A program made the translations under genes and the position numbers. A stretch of DNA of 17,367 nucleotides from Bin87 sp034421995 (GTDB taxonomy: Bacteria > Chloroflexota > Dehalococcoidia > Lucifugimonadales > UBA3495), in assembly GCA_034421995.1 (NCBI GenBank), contig DAOUJY010000073.1, forward strand, positions 1 to 17,367, written 5' to 3'. The notes beneath the pieces are model-generated. The model did not search any database. It had not been told where the DNA came from and worked only from the letters and a program-made list of their open reading frames with translations. Shown here in pieces: positions 1 through 7,030 of the stretch (within the stretch, counting starts at the first letter, position 1; each line of letters starts with the position of its first letter).

Positions 1-20
1 ATAAAATCGGAGATGTTCAT

Positions 21-69
21 GGGGTTCCTCGCTGCGGAGTGTTCTCAACTCGCAGCATAGGGGAACCTC
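21..69 (+). other. Hairpin in the leader of the truncated subtilase gene
   Basis: Bases 21-28 pair with 62-69 (8 pairs, one G-U). Bases 31-36 pair with 51-56 and 38-40 pair with 48-50, around a 7-base loop with one bulged G at 37. The structure ends immediately before the GTG at 70 and would bury any ribosome binding site for it. There is no T-run after the stem, so it is not a classical intrinsic terminator. It could be an RNA structure limiting translation, or the scar of a rearrangement. The pairing is seen directly; the role is a guess. Confidence 0.45.
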
Positions 70-1476
70 GTGGCATTTTCAAAATCGTCTCAAACTAGCA
101 CCAAAGGTTATAACACCAAAACAGCTGAAGATCATCAGGACTCGAATAGTGTAACCCAGTACACCGAGAATTATCCGGTGAGGCGGTCGTCAAAATTGTC
201 TACTGAATTGCTTGATCTCTGCTTGCGCATCAAGATCAATTCAGATGATGATGCTGACGATGACGAATTGACCGCCCCTGACTGGATCCAGTTCCAGGCA
301 TTGGTCGCAAAAGATTCACATAGTAAATACCCAAGCTGGAGCAAAGACAAAACCGGCCGCTCAATCGTGAATCCATCAGAGAGCGCCAACCCGGCTTTGT
401 TGGCTGTTGGAGCCAGGTCTTTGCAGAGCACTGCCATGAAGATGACCGGTTACACCAGCCGCGGCCCTGTGTTCTCAGATGGTGTTGACGTAACTGATGC
501 CACGCCCAATCGTCTCAAACCAGACGTGGTTGGCAGCACAGACGCCGCAACGTACACTAAATGGCGATGGTCGTGTCACAAAAAAGATGTGCCAGGAGAT
601 GAGTGTGACGATTTGTACTTTACCGGTACCAGCGCTGCCACTGGTCACGTTGGAGGGTTGGCTGCGCTGGCGGTCCAATGGCTGAAGCGTACCGGCGCTG
701 ATTACGATGCTGTTGACGTGGCGAACTTCCTGCGTCATTCCACGGTGGACATATCACCCGACGGCGTTGTCGATAACGGTTTTGTCGTCATGCCATGCGT
801 TCCGACTCCAAAAGCATCGTCCAATTTCCGGGTTTCGTACGGAACGTGGACCAGCTCTGACTGCCAGTCAAAACAGCAGATCAGTTCGAAAGCCGACTAC
901 TACACGTTCTATCTCAGCCAAAAGAAAAACGTCGTGATCGAGCTGTCCTCATCAGACCGCGATACGTATCTCGTTCTCCGAGGCGGAGCAAGTCCAGGTT
1001 CGCCTATTTTGGAGACAAATGACAACGTCAGCAAGACGAGCGCCAATTCTGAGATCGACAGGTTCCTGGAGGCTGGAATTTACACCATTGAGGTTACGCA
1101 CAAGGCTTCGAGCTCCAGGACAACCAGCCCAAGTTACGCTTTGGAAGTTGCATCCGAGAATCCGTCAGCTTACCTTGGGTTGGATCCAGGCTTGTCATCT
1201 TTCAAAGCAGGGTCCAGCGCGTTGTCGTACCGGGTGTACTCGGAAGGGAACGTGTGGGTGCTGGTCAATGCGTCTGACGACGATCTGAGTTTGGACATAG
1301 CCACATCCAGACCAAGAAGTTCATCTTGCACCGCAACTCTCAACGATTACGTCGCAGTGAGCAATCGGGATTACATCTACTTGTCTGGATGTGCGGCCGG
1401 CGATACCACGGTCAGGATTTATGACCGTAGTAACGGCAAACTGCTCAACGTCTATCGGGTCAAGGTCAATTCGTAA
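70..1476 (+). CDS. Truncated subtilisin-like (S8) protein with PPC domain, probably not an active protease
   Basis: The middle of this 468-residue protein is the C-terminal half of a subtilase catalytic domain. It has an NPALLAVGA-type strand near 107-115, a YTSRGP turn near 128-133, KPDVV at 150-154, and the nucleophile motif GTSAATGHVGG with Ser188. A pre-peptidase C-terminal beta-sandwich follows (about 252-361), with a further beta-rich domain to the end. The N-terminal 105 residues are polar with an acidic run (59-66), and show no signal peptide, no Asp motif (DTG/DSG) and no HGTH motif, so two of the three catalytic residues are missing. The family normally carries roughly 150 more catalytic-domain residues here. 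The GTG start has no visible Shine-Dalgarno and an in-frame stop lies at 58-60. Base composition is lower in G+C than downstream genes. It may be a broken gene, an acquired fragment, or a non-proteolytic surface protein. Confidence 0.7.
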   Translation: MAFSKSSQTSTKGYNTKTAEDHQDSNSVTQYTENYPVRRSSKLSTELLDLCLRIKINSDDDADDDELTAPDWIQFQALVAKDSHSKYPSWSKDKTGRSIVNPSESANPALLAVGARSLQSTAMKMTGYTSRGPVFSDGVDVTDATPNRLKPDVVGSTDAATYTKWRWSCHKKDVPGDECDDLYFTGTSAATGHVGGLAALAVQWLKRTGADYDAVDVANFLRHSTVDISPDGVVDNGFVVMPCVPTPKASSNFRVSYGTWTSSDCQSKQQISSKADYYTFYLSQKKNVVIELSSSDRDTYLVLRGGASPGSPILETNDNVSKTSANSEIDRFLEAGIYTIEVTHKASSSRTTSPSYALEVASENPSAYLGLDPGLSSFKAGSSALSYRVYSEGNVWVLVNASDDDLSLDIATSRPRSSSCTATLNDYVAVSNRDYIYLSGCAAGDTTVRIYDRSNGKLLNVYRVKVNS

Positions 1477-1497
1477 GAATTGAGAAAACTCAATGCG

Positions 1498-1530
1498 ACC
1501 GGGATTGCAAGCATTGCAATCCCGGTTTTT
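1498..1530 (+). terminator. Rho-independent terminator after the subtilase fragment
   Basis: A perfect 13-pair stem (1498-1510 with 1514-1526) closes on a 3-base loop and runs into TTTTT at 1526-1530. It lies 21 bases after the subtilase stop. Because it falls between the TTG at 1480 and the ATG at 1561, it also argues that the next gene starts at 1561. Confidence 0.9.
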
Positions 1531-1560
1531 GGCAACATAGGGGATTTGGAGGATTCACTC

Positions 1561-1941
1561 ATGATGATTGACGGAACTGGCATCATTATGGGTATTATGA
1601 AGATAGCTTTTTTGAGCTTCATTGTTGTACCGGTTGTTCCAGCGTTGCTGACGGCATGGGCGTGTAGTCGCGTGATGGTACGAATTAGCCCCCGTCAGGT
1701 GATGATATCCGGTGTTGTCGTAGGCATGATAGCCGCAATTGTGTGGTTCGGATCTGCAACGGTGTGGTTGGTCTATGCGCCTGGGCCGGGCGTTGTTTGG
1801 GTTGATGGCGCGCCGCCGTTCCCCTGTTTAGTGACGGCTTTCATTAGCAGTGTGGCTACCTTCGTGTTGTGCTACTGGTGGAACAGTCGCCAGATCAATC
1901 CGGCTAGCCAACCGCCTGGCGACCTGTCGGCCGACCGGTGA
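1561..1941 (+). CDS. Small three-helix membrane protein, unknown function
   Basis: This is a 126-residue hydrophobic protein with three probable membrane spans, near residues 11-32, 46-70 and 87-107. A proline/glycine-rich external segment (APGPGVVWVDGAPP) sits between spans two and three, and the tail is polar and proline-containing. The frame opens further upstream at TTG 1480, but that would place the terminator at 1498-1530 inside the coding region. ATG 1561 follows a GGAGGA at 1548-1553 with 7 bases of spacing, so I start there. I do not recognise the family. The layout resembles small integral membrane proteins found singly in many genomes. It shares the AT-richer composition of the preceding gene and may belong to the same acquired block. 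Confidence 0.65.
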   Translation: MMIDGTGIIMGIMKIAFLSFIVVPVVPALLTAWACSRVMVRISPRQVMISGVVVGMIAAIVWFGSATVWLVYAPGPGVVWVDGAPPFPCLVTAFISSVATFVLCYWWNSRQINPASQPPGDLSADR

Positions 1942-1979
1942 TTTAGCGGCTTTGCACAGTCCTACTTCCGGTTTCGTCG

Positions 1980-2008
1980 TTGCGCCCCGACGGTCTTGGC
2001 GGTATGAT
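1980..2008 (+). promoter_or_regulatory. Candidate promoter for gcvT-gcvH
   Basis: TATGAT at 2003-2008 is a 5/6 match to the -10 consensus. TTGCGC at 1980-1985 is a 3/6 match to the -35 box, with 17 bases between them. Transcription from about 2015 would exclude the upstream TTG/ATG starts and favour ATG 2046 for gcvT. No glycine riboswitch is visible in the 104-base gap. The call rests on sequence resemblance only. Confidence 0.35.
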
Positions 2009-2045
2009 GATTTGGCAAGCAACCCGCGACGCAACTACGCATACC

Positions 2046-3200
2046 ATGTCAACCGATACCGGCGCAGAAAACCTTCGCACCGTCCTCTACCAGACCCACG
2101 TTGATCTGGGCGCCCGAATGGTGCCCTTCGGCGGTTGGGATATGCCCGTGCAATACGGGGGCGTCATCTCGGAGGTGGAGGCGGTCCGTACCGACGCCGG
2201 GCTTTTCGACGTGTCCCACATGGGAAGGCTGCACATCGGCGGCCCCAATGCGGCCAGCCTGCTGGATATCCTGCTTACCGGGTCGGCGTCGTCCCTGCGG
2301 GTGGGTCGGGCTCGCTACTGTTTCGTCTGCAACGAACAGGGCGGCGTAATTGACGATACCATCTTCTACCGGCTGGCCGACGATGAGTTTCTGCTGATCC
2401 CCAACGCCGGAAACCGCGCGGCCGTGGCCCTCTGGTTTGACCGTCAGCTGGCGCATCACTTCGATGGCCGGGGCGTCCAGATTACCGACCGCACCATGCT
2501 CACCGGCCTGATTGCGTTGCAGGGGCCAGCCTCCGCCGGCGTGGTGGATCGTTTGTGCGAGGATTTCGCTCCGGGCGCGCGATTGGCCCGGAACCCCGGG
2601 CGAACCCCGGCTCCGTCGCTGCTGCGTCCCTTCACCTGGGGACGGGGGCACATCGACGGACGGCGGGTGTTCATCGGGCGCACCGGCTACACCGGCGAGG
2701 ACGGGTTCGAACTGGCCATGGGTTCGTCCGATACGGCTCCCATCTGGCAGAAGCTGTATGCAGCCGGCGCCACTCCCTGCGGGCTGGGAGCGCGGGACGT
2801 CCTGCGTCTGGAGGCCGGCCTGCCGCTGCACGGACACGAACTGACGGACACGATCACGCCCATCGAGGCCGGCCAGGACCGCTTCGTCCGACGTGACGGC
2901 GGTTACAACGGCGCCGACGTGCTGGATCAGCAGCGGGTGTACGGCACCGAGCGGCGGCTGGTGGGACTAACGCTGCCCGGCCGCAGCGCGCCGCGAGCCG
3001 GCTACGATGTGCTGGCCGACGGCGAGGTGGTCGGCGTCGTCAGCAGCGGCAGCTACTCACCTACCCTGGAGCGCTGTATCGCCATGGCCTTCGTGGACAC
3101 GGCCCACGCCGCTCCCGGCACTGCCCTGACGGTGGATATCCGGGGACGGCCGGCAGAGGTGTCCACGGTGGAACTCCCCTTCTATCAGCGTTCCGGCTAA
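2046..3200 (+). CDS. gcvT: Aminomethyltransferase (glycine cleavage system T protein)
   Basis: T protein takes the aminomethyl group carried on lipoyl-GcvH and transfers the methylene to tetrahydrofolate, releasing ammonia. With the start at ATG 2046 the protein has 384 residues, close to the family's usual 360-380. Family motifs appear in order: FGGWDMPVQYG (28-38), FDVSHMG (54-60), the VIDD segment at 101-104 holding the expected catalytic Asp, ALQGP (157-161), RTGYTGEDGFEL (212-223), and GARDVLRLEAGLPLHGHEL (248-266). The frame opens at 1980, but the extra 22 residues are not family-like and a candidate promoter overlaps them. No clear ribosome binding site precedes ATG 2046. gcvH follows after 50 bases on the same strand. 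The decarboxylase (gcvP) is not in the window. Confidence 0.93.
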   Translation: MSTDTGAENLRTVLYQTHVDLGARMVPFGGWDMPVQYGGVISEVEAVRTDAGLFDVSHMGRLHIGGPNAASLLDILLTGSASSLRVGRARYCFVCNEQGGVIDDTIFYRLADDEFLLIPNAGNRAAVALWFDRQLAHHFDGRGVQITDRTMLTGLIALQGPASAGVVDRLCEDFAPGARLARNPGRTPAPSLLRPFTWGRGHIDGRRVFIGRTGYTGEDGFELAMGSSDTAPIWQKLYAAGATPCGLGARDVLRLEAGLPLHGHELTDTITPIEAGQDRFVRRDGGYNGADVLDQQRVYGTERRLVGLTLPGRSAPRAGYDVLADGEVVGVVSSGSYSPTLERCIAMAFVDTAHAAPGTALTVDIRGRPAEVSTVELPFYQRSG

Positions 3201-3250
3201 CGTGGTCCAACTGACGCGCTGGCCGCAATCATTCGGAGGTATCAGTAAAG

Positions 3251-3640
3251 GTGAATCCCGACGACCGCAAATATACCCAGGAACATGAGTGGGCGCTGTT
3301 GGAGCCGGCCGACGCCGGTACGGTGCTGGTGGGCATAACCCACTACGCCCAGGACCAGTTGGGCGATGTGGTGTACCTGGAACTGCCGGAGGTGGGCGCC
3401 ACCGTCGGACATCTGGCAAAGATGGGCGAAATTGAATCGGTGAAAGCCGTTTCGGATCTCTATTCCCCGGTGAGCGGCGCGGTCACCGAAGTCAACGGAC
3501 GCCTGGCCCACGAACCGGAGTTGGTGAACAATGATCCCTTCGGCGAGGGATGGATGCTGCGCGTCCGCATCACCGACCCCGGCGAGCTGGACGGATTGAT
3601 GGACGCCGCTGCCTACGGCGAATACGTGGGACAGTTGTAG
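3251..3640 (+). CDS. gcvH: Glycine cleavage system H protein (lipoyl carrier)
   Basis: GcvH is the lipoylated shuttle that carries the aminomethyl intermediate from the P protein to GcvT and is then reoxidised by the L protein. The 129-residue length is typical. The lipoyl attachment motif GEIESVKAVSDLYSPVSG spans about 59-76, with Lys65 as the modified residue. The N-terminal YTQEHEWA and the GITHYAQDQLGDVVYLELP stretch are also standard for the family. The start is GTG 3251, preceded by GGAGGT at 3235-3240 with a 10-base spacer. It is almost certainly co-transcribed with gcvT. The serine hydrolase gene converges on it from the other strand with only 12 bases between their stops and no evident terminator. 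Confidence 0.95.
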   Translation: MNPDDRKYTQEHEWALLEPADAGTVLVGITHYAQDQLGDVVYLELPEVGATVGHLAKMGEIESVKAVSDLYSPVSGAVTEVNGRLAHEPELVNNDPFGEGWMLRVRITDPGELDGLMDAAAYGEYVGQL

Positions 3641-3652
3641 TCTGGTCGGATC

Positions 3653-5320
3653 CTAGTCAACCCGGTAGAAATCCCCGCCGCCGGTCCAGCGGATACGCAA
3701 CGCCCGACTGCCCACCGCCGTATCGAAGCGCAGCCGCTCGGCGCTTGGTTCCCCGGGCGGCCCAATACTGAACCAGCCGGATCGGTTGTCATCGGGGTTC
3801 TGCGGAATAAGCGCCTCCTCGCCGCCGTGAGGCCATGCCAGGTAAAGGCGGCCGCGGCGCAGAATGACGCGAAAGGTGGTGAGGTAGGGCGCATGGCTGC
3901 GGTATTGGCCGCGGAACGCTGACCACTCCTGCGGATGCGGCGCGGCGGATTCTTGAGGCTCGCTGCCGGCCCTCACATACACGTCCGGGCCGTGATGGAC
4001 TTCGGACACGGGGCCGTCGTCATCGGTAGCGGCGGAACGGAACCGCAACGGGAAGGGGTCGAACGCATCGTGGGGCGCGCAGAATGCGTCGCCGGCGATA
4101 TGCTCCAGATGGCAGCCATCCTTTCCGGCGTCCAAACGCAGCCCATGCCCGGAAGTCTGGATAGATATGCGCCGCCCGCTGGCTGCGTCCAAATATTCTC
4201 CCGCGCAACGGTCAGCGTTGGCTATGCGCGTAGGATCGGGAACCGTGGGGGGTTCCGGCATTGGACTGCCGTCGCGCAGCGCCGCGGCGACCTGTAGCGC
4301 GTAACGCGCCGGAGGGTAGGTATCGACACCGACTCCGTTGCAGAGGATGACGACCCCCAGGCCATCCGTCTGGTCGGTGAGCATGATCGACCGGAAACCC
4401 ACGGTGCCGCCGCCGTGCCCGATAAAACGATGGCCGTCGGCGTGGTGACGGATTACGCCAAAACCGTATCCGTAATCGTGCTGGTAATCTCCGCCCCGGC
4501 GCATATTTATTACCGGGGTAGTCATGCGGGCGAATGAGGCAGGGGATATGACGGCTTGAATACCGCTCCGTCCACCGTTCAACCAAAGGCGCGCATATCG
4601 GGCCATGTCTTCCGCGGTGGACACCTGGCTGCCGTCCCCCACAGCGTATTCGGACCAGTCGCCCGGAACCAGCGTGTCTCCCCGCCGGTACGGCCGGTCG
4701 TCGTGCAACGGCACGTATCCGGTCGCCACCTGGCGACGACTGCTATGGGTGATCACCGGATCCGTCGCGGCCATGCCCAAAGGCTCCAGCACTCGTCGGC
4801 GGATGACTTCACCGTAGGGAAGCCCGGTTACGTCCTCCAGCAGCCATCCCAGCAGTTTGTAGCCGGTGTTGGAGTAATGAAATCGAGAGCCGGGTTCCCA
4901 AGCTGCCTCAGCCTCGCGCAGGGCGTACCCTTCGTAACGGGCGGCCGGCGTGAAATCCGTTCCGGCCGGCAGGCCGGCAGTATGGCTGAGCATGTGTTTG
5001 AGGGCGATGGGACCATACCGGGACGGCATCGCAAACCAGGGAAGGTGAGTGGCCAACAGCGCGTCCAGATCTAAACGACCCGCCTGGACCAGTTGCATCA
5101 ACGCCAATGCGGTCATCGACTTGCCGATGCTGCCGATCTGGAAGGTGGTGTCGGCCCGCACCGGCTGGCGAGCGGCGGCATCGCCATAACCCAGCGCGGT
5201 TGAGTAGAGGGTCTTGTTGCGATCAGTCACCGAAATCGCCAACCCGGGGGACGGAACTGCGGCCAGCCAGTCCCGCAAGTATGCCGTCAGCGCGGCGAAG
5301 TCGGTCGGAAAGGCGGCCAT
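3653..5320 (-). CDS. Serine hydrolase, beta-lactamase/penicillin-binding-protein-like (class C fold)
   Basis: With start ATG 5320 the protein has 555 residues. The three active-site motifs of the class C beta-lactamase/esterase family are present: SIGK (Ser64 nucleophile, Lys67), YSN (Tyr149, Asn151), and HGGGT (302-306) replacing the KTG box. HGGG in this place is common in esterase and peptidase members. A C-terminal beta-rich region of about 180 residues, typical of the longer family members, follows. No signal peptide is visible, so a cytoplasmic site is possible. The frame extends to TTG 5347, overlapping the upstream J-protein gene; ATG 5320 lies 5 bases after that gene's TGA, suggesting translational coupling. 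Substrate is unknown: an esterase, a D-amino-acid peptidase or a lactamase are all possible. Confidence 0.88.
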   Translation of the reverse strand: MAAFPTDFAALTAYLRDWLAAVPSPGLAISVTDRNKTLYSTALGYGDAAARQPVRADTTFQIGSIGKSMTALALMQLVQAGRLDLDALLATHLPWFAMPSRYGPIALKHMLSHTAGLPAGTDFTPAARYEGYALREAEAAWEPGSRFHYSNTGYKLLGWLLEDVTGLPYGEVIRRRVLEPLGMAATDPVITHSSRRQVATGYVPLHDDRPYRRGDTLVPGDWSEYAVGDGSQVSTAEDMARYARLWLNGGRSGIQAVISPASFARMTTPVINMRRGGDYQHDYGYGFGVIRHHADGHRFIGHGGGTVGFRSIMLTDQTDGLGVVILCNGVGVDTYPPARYALQVAAALRDGSPMPEPPTVPDPTRIANADRCAGEYLDAASGRRISIQTSGHGLRLDAGKDGCHLEHIAGDAFCAPHDAFDPFPLRFRSAATDDDGPVSEVHHGPDVYVRAGSEPQESAAPHPQEWSAFRGQYRSHAPYLTTFRVILRRGRLYLAWPHGGEEALIPQNPDDNRSGWFSIGPPGEPSAERLRFDTAVGSRALRIRWTGGGDFYRVD

Positions 5321-5325
5321 CGGGT

Positions 5326-6003
5326 TCAGCTGAACAGGTGTCGCCAAACGAAAGCGAGCGTTCGGTGCAATCCGGTATTCCGCACTACCCGCACGGTTAC
5401 GTAAATGTGGCCGTTGGGTCCGCCGTCAACGCCAGCGTGACCCTGGCCGCGCAGCCGCAGGCGCCGGCCATCGGACATGCCGGCGGGTATGGTAGCGTTG
5501 AGTGTCAGGTCATGGCGGAGGCGTTGTTCTCCGGCGCACCGCCAGCATTGCCCGACATCCAGCGTTTCCTCCGGTTCCCAACCCGTTCCGCGACAACGGG
5601 GACAGGTTTCCAAGCGCACCACGGGAAAAGTTTTGCGGCTCCCGTGCCTTGCCTCCCGTCGGGTGATCAACACCGTCGCGGGAATGTCGTCGCCGCGCCG
5701 GGGTGAAAAAGGGCGGGAACGCGGTGGATCGGCGGAGGCCGAACGACGCGAACGTTGCCGGCCCGGCCTGGAGACATCCATGTTGGTGGGTTCAGCCGTG
5801 CCGTAGATGTCATAGTAGCGGCGACGCGTGGGATCGGACAGCGTCGCGTAGGCTTCGTTGATTTCCTTCATCCGAGCCTCCGCCTCCGGGTTGGAGTTGA
5901 GGTCGGGATGGTACTGACGCGCCAGGCGTCGATAGGCGGCCCGAATTTCCTCCGCCGTTGCCGCCGTCGGCACCCCCAGGATGCTGTAACAGTCTCCGTT
6001 CAT
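5326..6003 (-). CDS. Compact J-domain (DnaJ-like) co-chaperone
   Basis: This 225-residue protein starts with a J domain (about 1-68: YSILGVPTAATAEEIRAAYR, then HPD at 32-34, then the NEAYATLSDP helix), which stimulates the ATPase of DnaK/Hsp70. A basic, serine/arginine-rich linker (about 78-105) follows. Next come CPRCRGTG (134-141) and CWRCAGEQ (from 153), enough for one zinc site where canonical DnaJ has four CxxCxGxG motifs and two sites. A final beta segment resembles the DnaJ C-terminal substrate domain (TIPAGMSDGRRLRLRGQG). Canonical DnaJ has about 370 residues, so this is a shortened relative, not the housekeeping dnaJ. I use ATG 6003 because the longer frame would run into the tRNA gene. 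No clear ribosome binding site is visible. The serine hydrolase follows 5 bases after its stop. Confidence 0.85.
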   Translation of the reverse strand: MNGDCYSILGVPTAATAEEIRAAYRRLARQYHPDLNSNPEAEARMKEINEAYATLSDPTRRRYYDIYGTAEPTNMDVSRPGRQRSRRSASADPPRSRPFSPRRGDDIPATVLITRREARHGSRKTFPVVRLETCPRCRGTGWEPEETLDVGQCWRCAGEQRLRHDLTLNATIPAGMSDGRRLRLRGQGHAGVDGGPNGHIYVTVRVVRNTGLHRTLAFVWRHLFS

Positions 6004-6043
6004 GGTCAGCGAATTTGTAACACGCTGGATGGCGTTTTCGGGT

Positions 6044-6072
6044 TTGCCAATTGCCGCTGTCGGTGATATTCT
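6044..6072 (+). promoter_or_regulatory. Sigma-70-type promoter of tRNA-Pro
   Basis: TTGCCA at 6044-6049 (5/6 to TTGACA) and TATTCT at 6067-6072 (4/6 to TATAAT) are separated by exactly 17 bases. Initiation would fall near 6079, a few bases before the mature tRNA 5' end at 6086. The placement relative to a certain RNA gene makes this more credible than the match scores alone. Confidence 0.65.
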
Positions 6073-6085
6073 GTAAGTGTCGGGG

Positions 6086-6162
6086 CGGGGCGTAGCGCAG
6101 CCCGGTAGCGCACCTGCATGGGGTGCAGGGGGTCGCCAGTTCAAATCTGGCCGCCCCGACCA
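6086..6162 (+). tRNA. tRNA-Pro (anticodon GGG), CCA encoded
   Basis: A full cloverleaf can be drawn. The acceptor stem is 6086-6092 with 6152-6158, with T8 and A9 at 6093-6094. The D stem is 6095-6098 with 6108-6111, with GG in the loop. The anticodon stem is 6113-6117 with 6125-6129 around a 7-base loop. Loop position 33 is T and positions 34-36 are GGG (6120-6122), reading CCC/CCU proline codons. A 5-base variable region and a T stem 6135-6139 with 6147-6151 around TTCAAAT follow. The discriminator base is A6159 and CCA is encoded at 6160-6162. All stems are fully Watson-Crick paired. The upstream acceptor-like GGGGCG at 6082-6087 is a partial local duplication. Confidence 0.97.
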
Positions 6163-6176
6163 TTTTTAACCAAAAA

Positions 6177-6207
6177 CGAGGGCGTCTTTCAAGAGACGCC
6201 CTTGCGT
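6177..6207. terminator. Bidirectional terminator between tRNA-Pro and the SDR gene
   Basis: An 8-pair perfect stem (6180-6187 with 6194-6201) extends outward to 6177/6204 with one G-U pair. On the plus strand TTTT follows at 6207-6210. On the minus strand the stem runs into a five-T run (complement of 6172-6176). It can therefore end the tRNA transcript from the left and the SDR transcript from the right. Confidence 0.8.
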
Positions 6208-6208
6208 T

Positions 6209-6973
6209 TTACATCGCGGTTCGTCCGCCATCCACCACAACCTCGCTGCCGGTGACGAATGATGCCTCATCTGATGCCAGGTAGATGACGGCGTAGGCGA
6301 TGTCCTCCGGCCGGCCGATGCGGCCCAGGGGCACGCGACGCATCTGTTCCTCATCGCTGAGGCCGCTGCCCCGGTTGGCTCGGGACTCCCGCAGCATGGG
6401 CGTGTCGATGGGTCCGGGGTGGACCGAGTTGCACCGGATGCCCTCAGCGGCGTGCTGAATGGCGGTGGACTTGGTGAACAGGCGCACCGCGCCCTTGGTG
6501 CTGCTGTAGCCGGCCAGGTTGTAGTCGTTGCCCACCAGCCCGGCAGTGGAGGATATGTTGACGATGCTGCCGCCGCCGGCCGCCCGCAAGGCGGGCAGGC
6601 AGGCCTTGGTGCCGAGGAACACCCCCTTGGCGTTCACGTCAAACAGCCGGTCCCATTCCGCGACGGTCATGTCCTCGATGCTGCGGCCCAGCACGATGCC
6701 GGCGTTGTTGACCAGGACGTCCAGCTTGCCGTACTCGGATACGGCGGCGTTGACTGCCGCTGCCCAATCGTCCTCGCTGGTGACGTCCAGGTGAACGTAG
6801 GTGGCCTGGCCGCCCAACTCCCGGATTTCAGCCTCCACCCGGCGGCCCTCGTCATCCAGGATGTCGCCAAAGACGACGGACGCGCCTTCGGCGGCGAACA
6901 TCCGCGCCTCCACCGCGCCCTGCCCCCTCGCGCCACCGCTGATGAGCGCAACCTTGCCATCCAACCTGCCCAT
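6209..6973 (-). CDS. Short-chain dehydrogenase/reductase (classical SDR)
   Basis: This is an NAD(P)(H)-dependent oxidoreductase of 254 residues, the usual length for classical SDRs. It has the Rossmann nucleotide-binding motif SGGARGQG (12-19), the NNAG motif (89-92), the catalytic serine in NISSTAG (Ser141/142), and YSSTK with Tyr156 and Lys160. A standard C-terminal substrate loop and a VVVDGGRTAM end follow. An Asp (37) at the end of the second beta strand suggests preference for NAD(H) over NADP(H). The substrate cannot be read from the sequence; relatives act on hydroxysteroids, polyols and beta-hydroxyacyl compounds. The start is secure: AAGGAGG (complement of 6982-6988) lies 8 bases upstream of ATG 6973. 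It is the last gene of a minus-strand run after the LLM and Uma2 genes. Confidence 0.95.
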   Translation of the reverse strand: MGRLDGKVALISGGARGQGAVEARMFAAEGASVVFGDILDDEGRRVEAEIRELGGQATYVHLDVTSEDDWAAAVNAAVSEYGKLDVLVNNAGIVLGRSIEDMTVAEWDRLFDVNAKGVFLGTKACLPALRAAGGGSIVNISSTAGLVGNDYNLAGYSSTKGAVRLFTKSTAIQHAAEGIRCNSVHPGPIDTPMLRESRANRGSGLSDEEQMRRVPLGRIGRPEDIAYAVIYLASDEASFVTGSEVVVDGGRTAM

Positions 6974-6992
6974 ATCCGTTGCCTCCTTCTAG

Positions 6993-7016
6993 ATTCCGGC
7001 TTGCGCCGGAATGACG
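6993..7016. repeat. Palindromic intergenic repeat, copy 1
   Basis: ATTCCGGC (6993-7000) pairs perfectly with GCCGGAAT (7005-7012) around TTGC, followed by GACGG. The right arm, GCCGGAATGACGG, is identical to that of the copy at 8952-8981. It sits between the Uma2 stop and the SDR ribosome binding site. Short palindromes of this general form are widespread dispersed elements in bacterial genomes. Confidence 0.75.
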
Positions 7017-7030
7017 GGTTAGGGTGAGGA

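Noticed and set aside
3..98. A 31-codon frame running in from the left edge to a stop at 96-98
   Set aside because: It is too short to identify and shows no motif; it may be the end of an upstream gene but cannot be supported.
1480..1560. In-frame TTG extension of the small membrane protein
   Set aside because: A strong rho-independent terminator (1498-1530) lies within it and a good ribosome binding site serves ATG 1561.
1942..2045. Possible glycine riboswitch upstream of gcvT
   Set aside because: The gap is only about 100 bases, with no tandem-aptamer-like pairing that I can find.
2049..2837. A 262-codon minus-strand frame inside gcvT
   Set aside because: It is antisense to well-conserved GcvT motifs, with a composition typical of a shadow frame.
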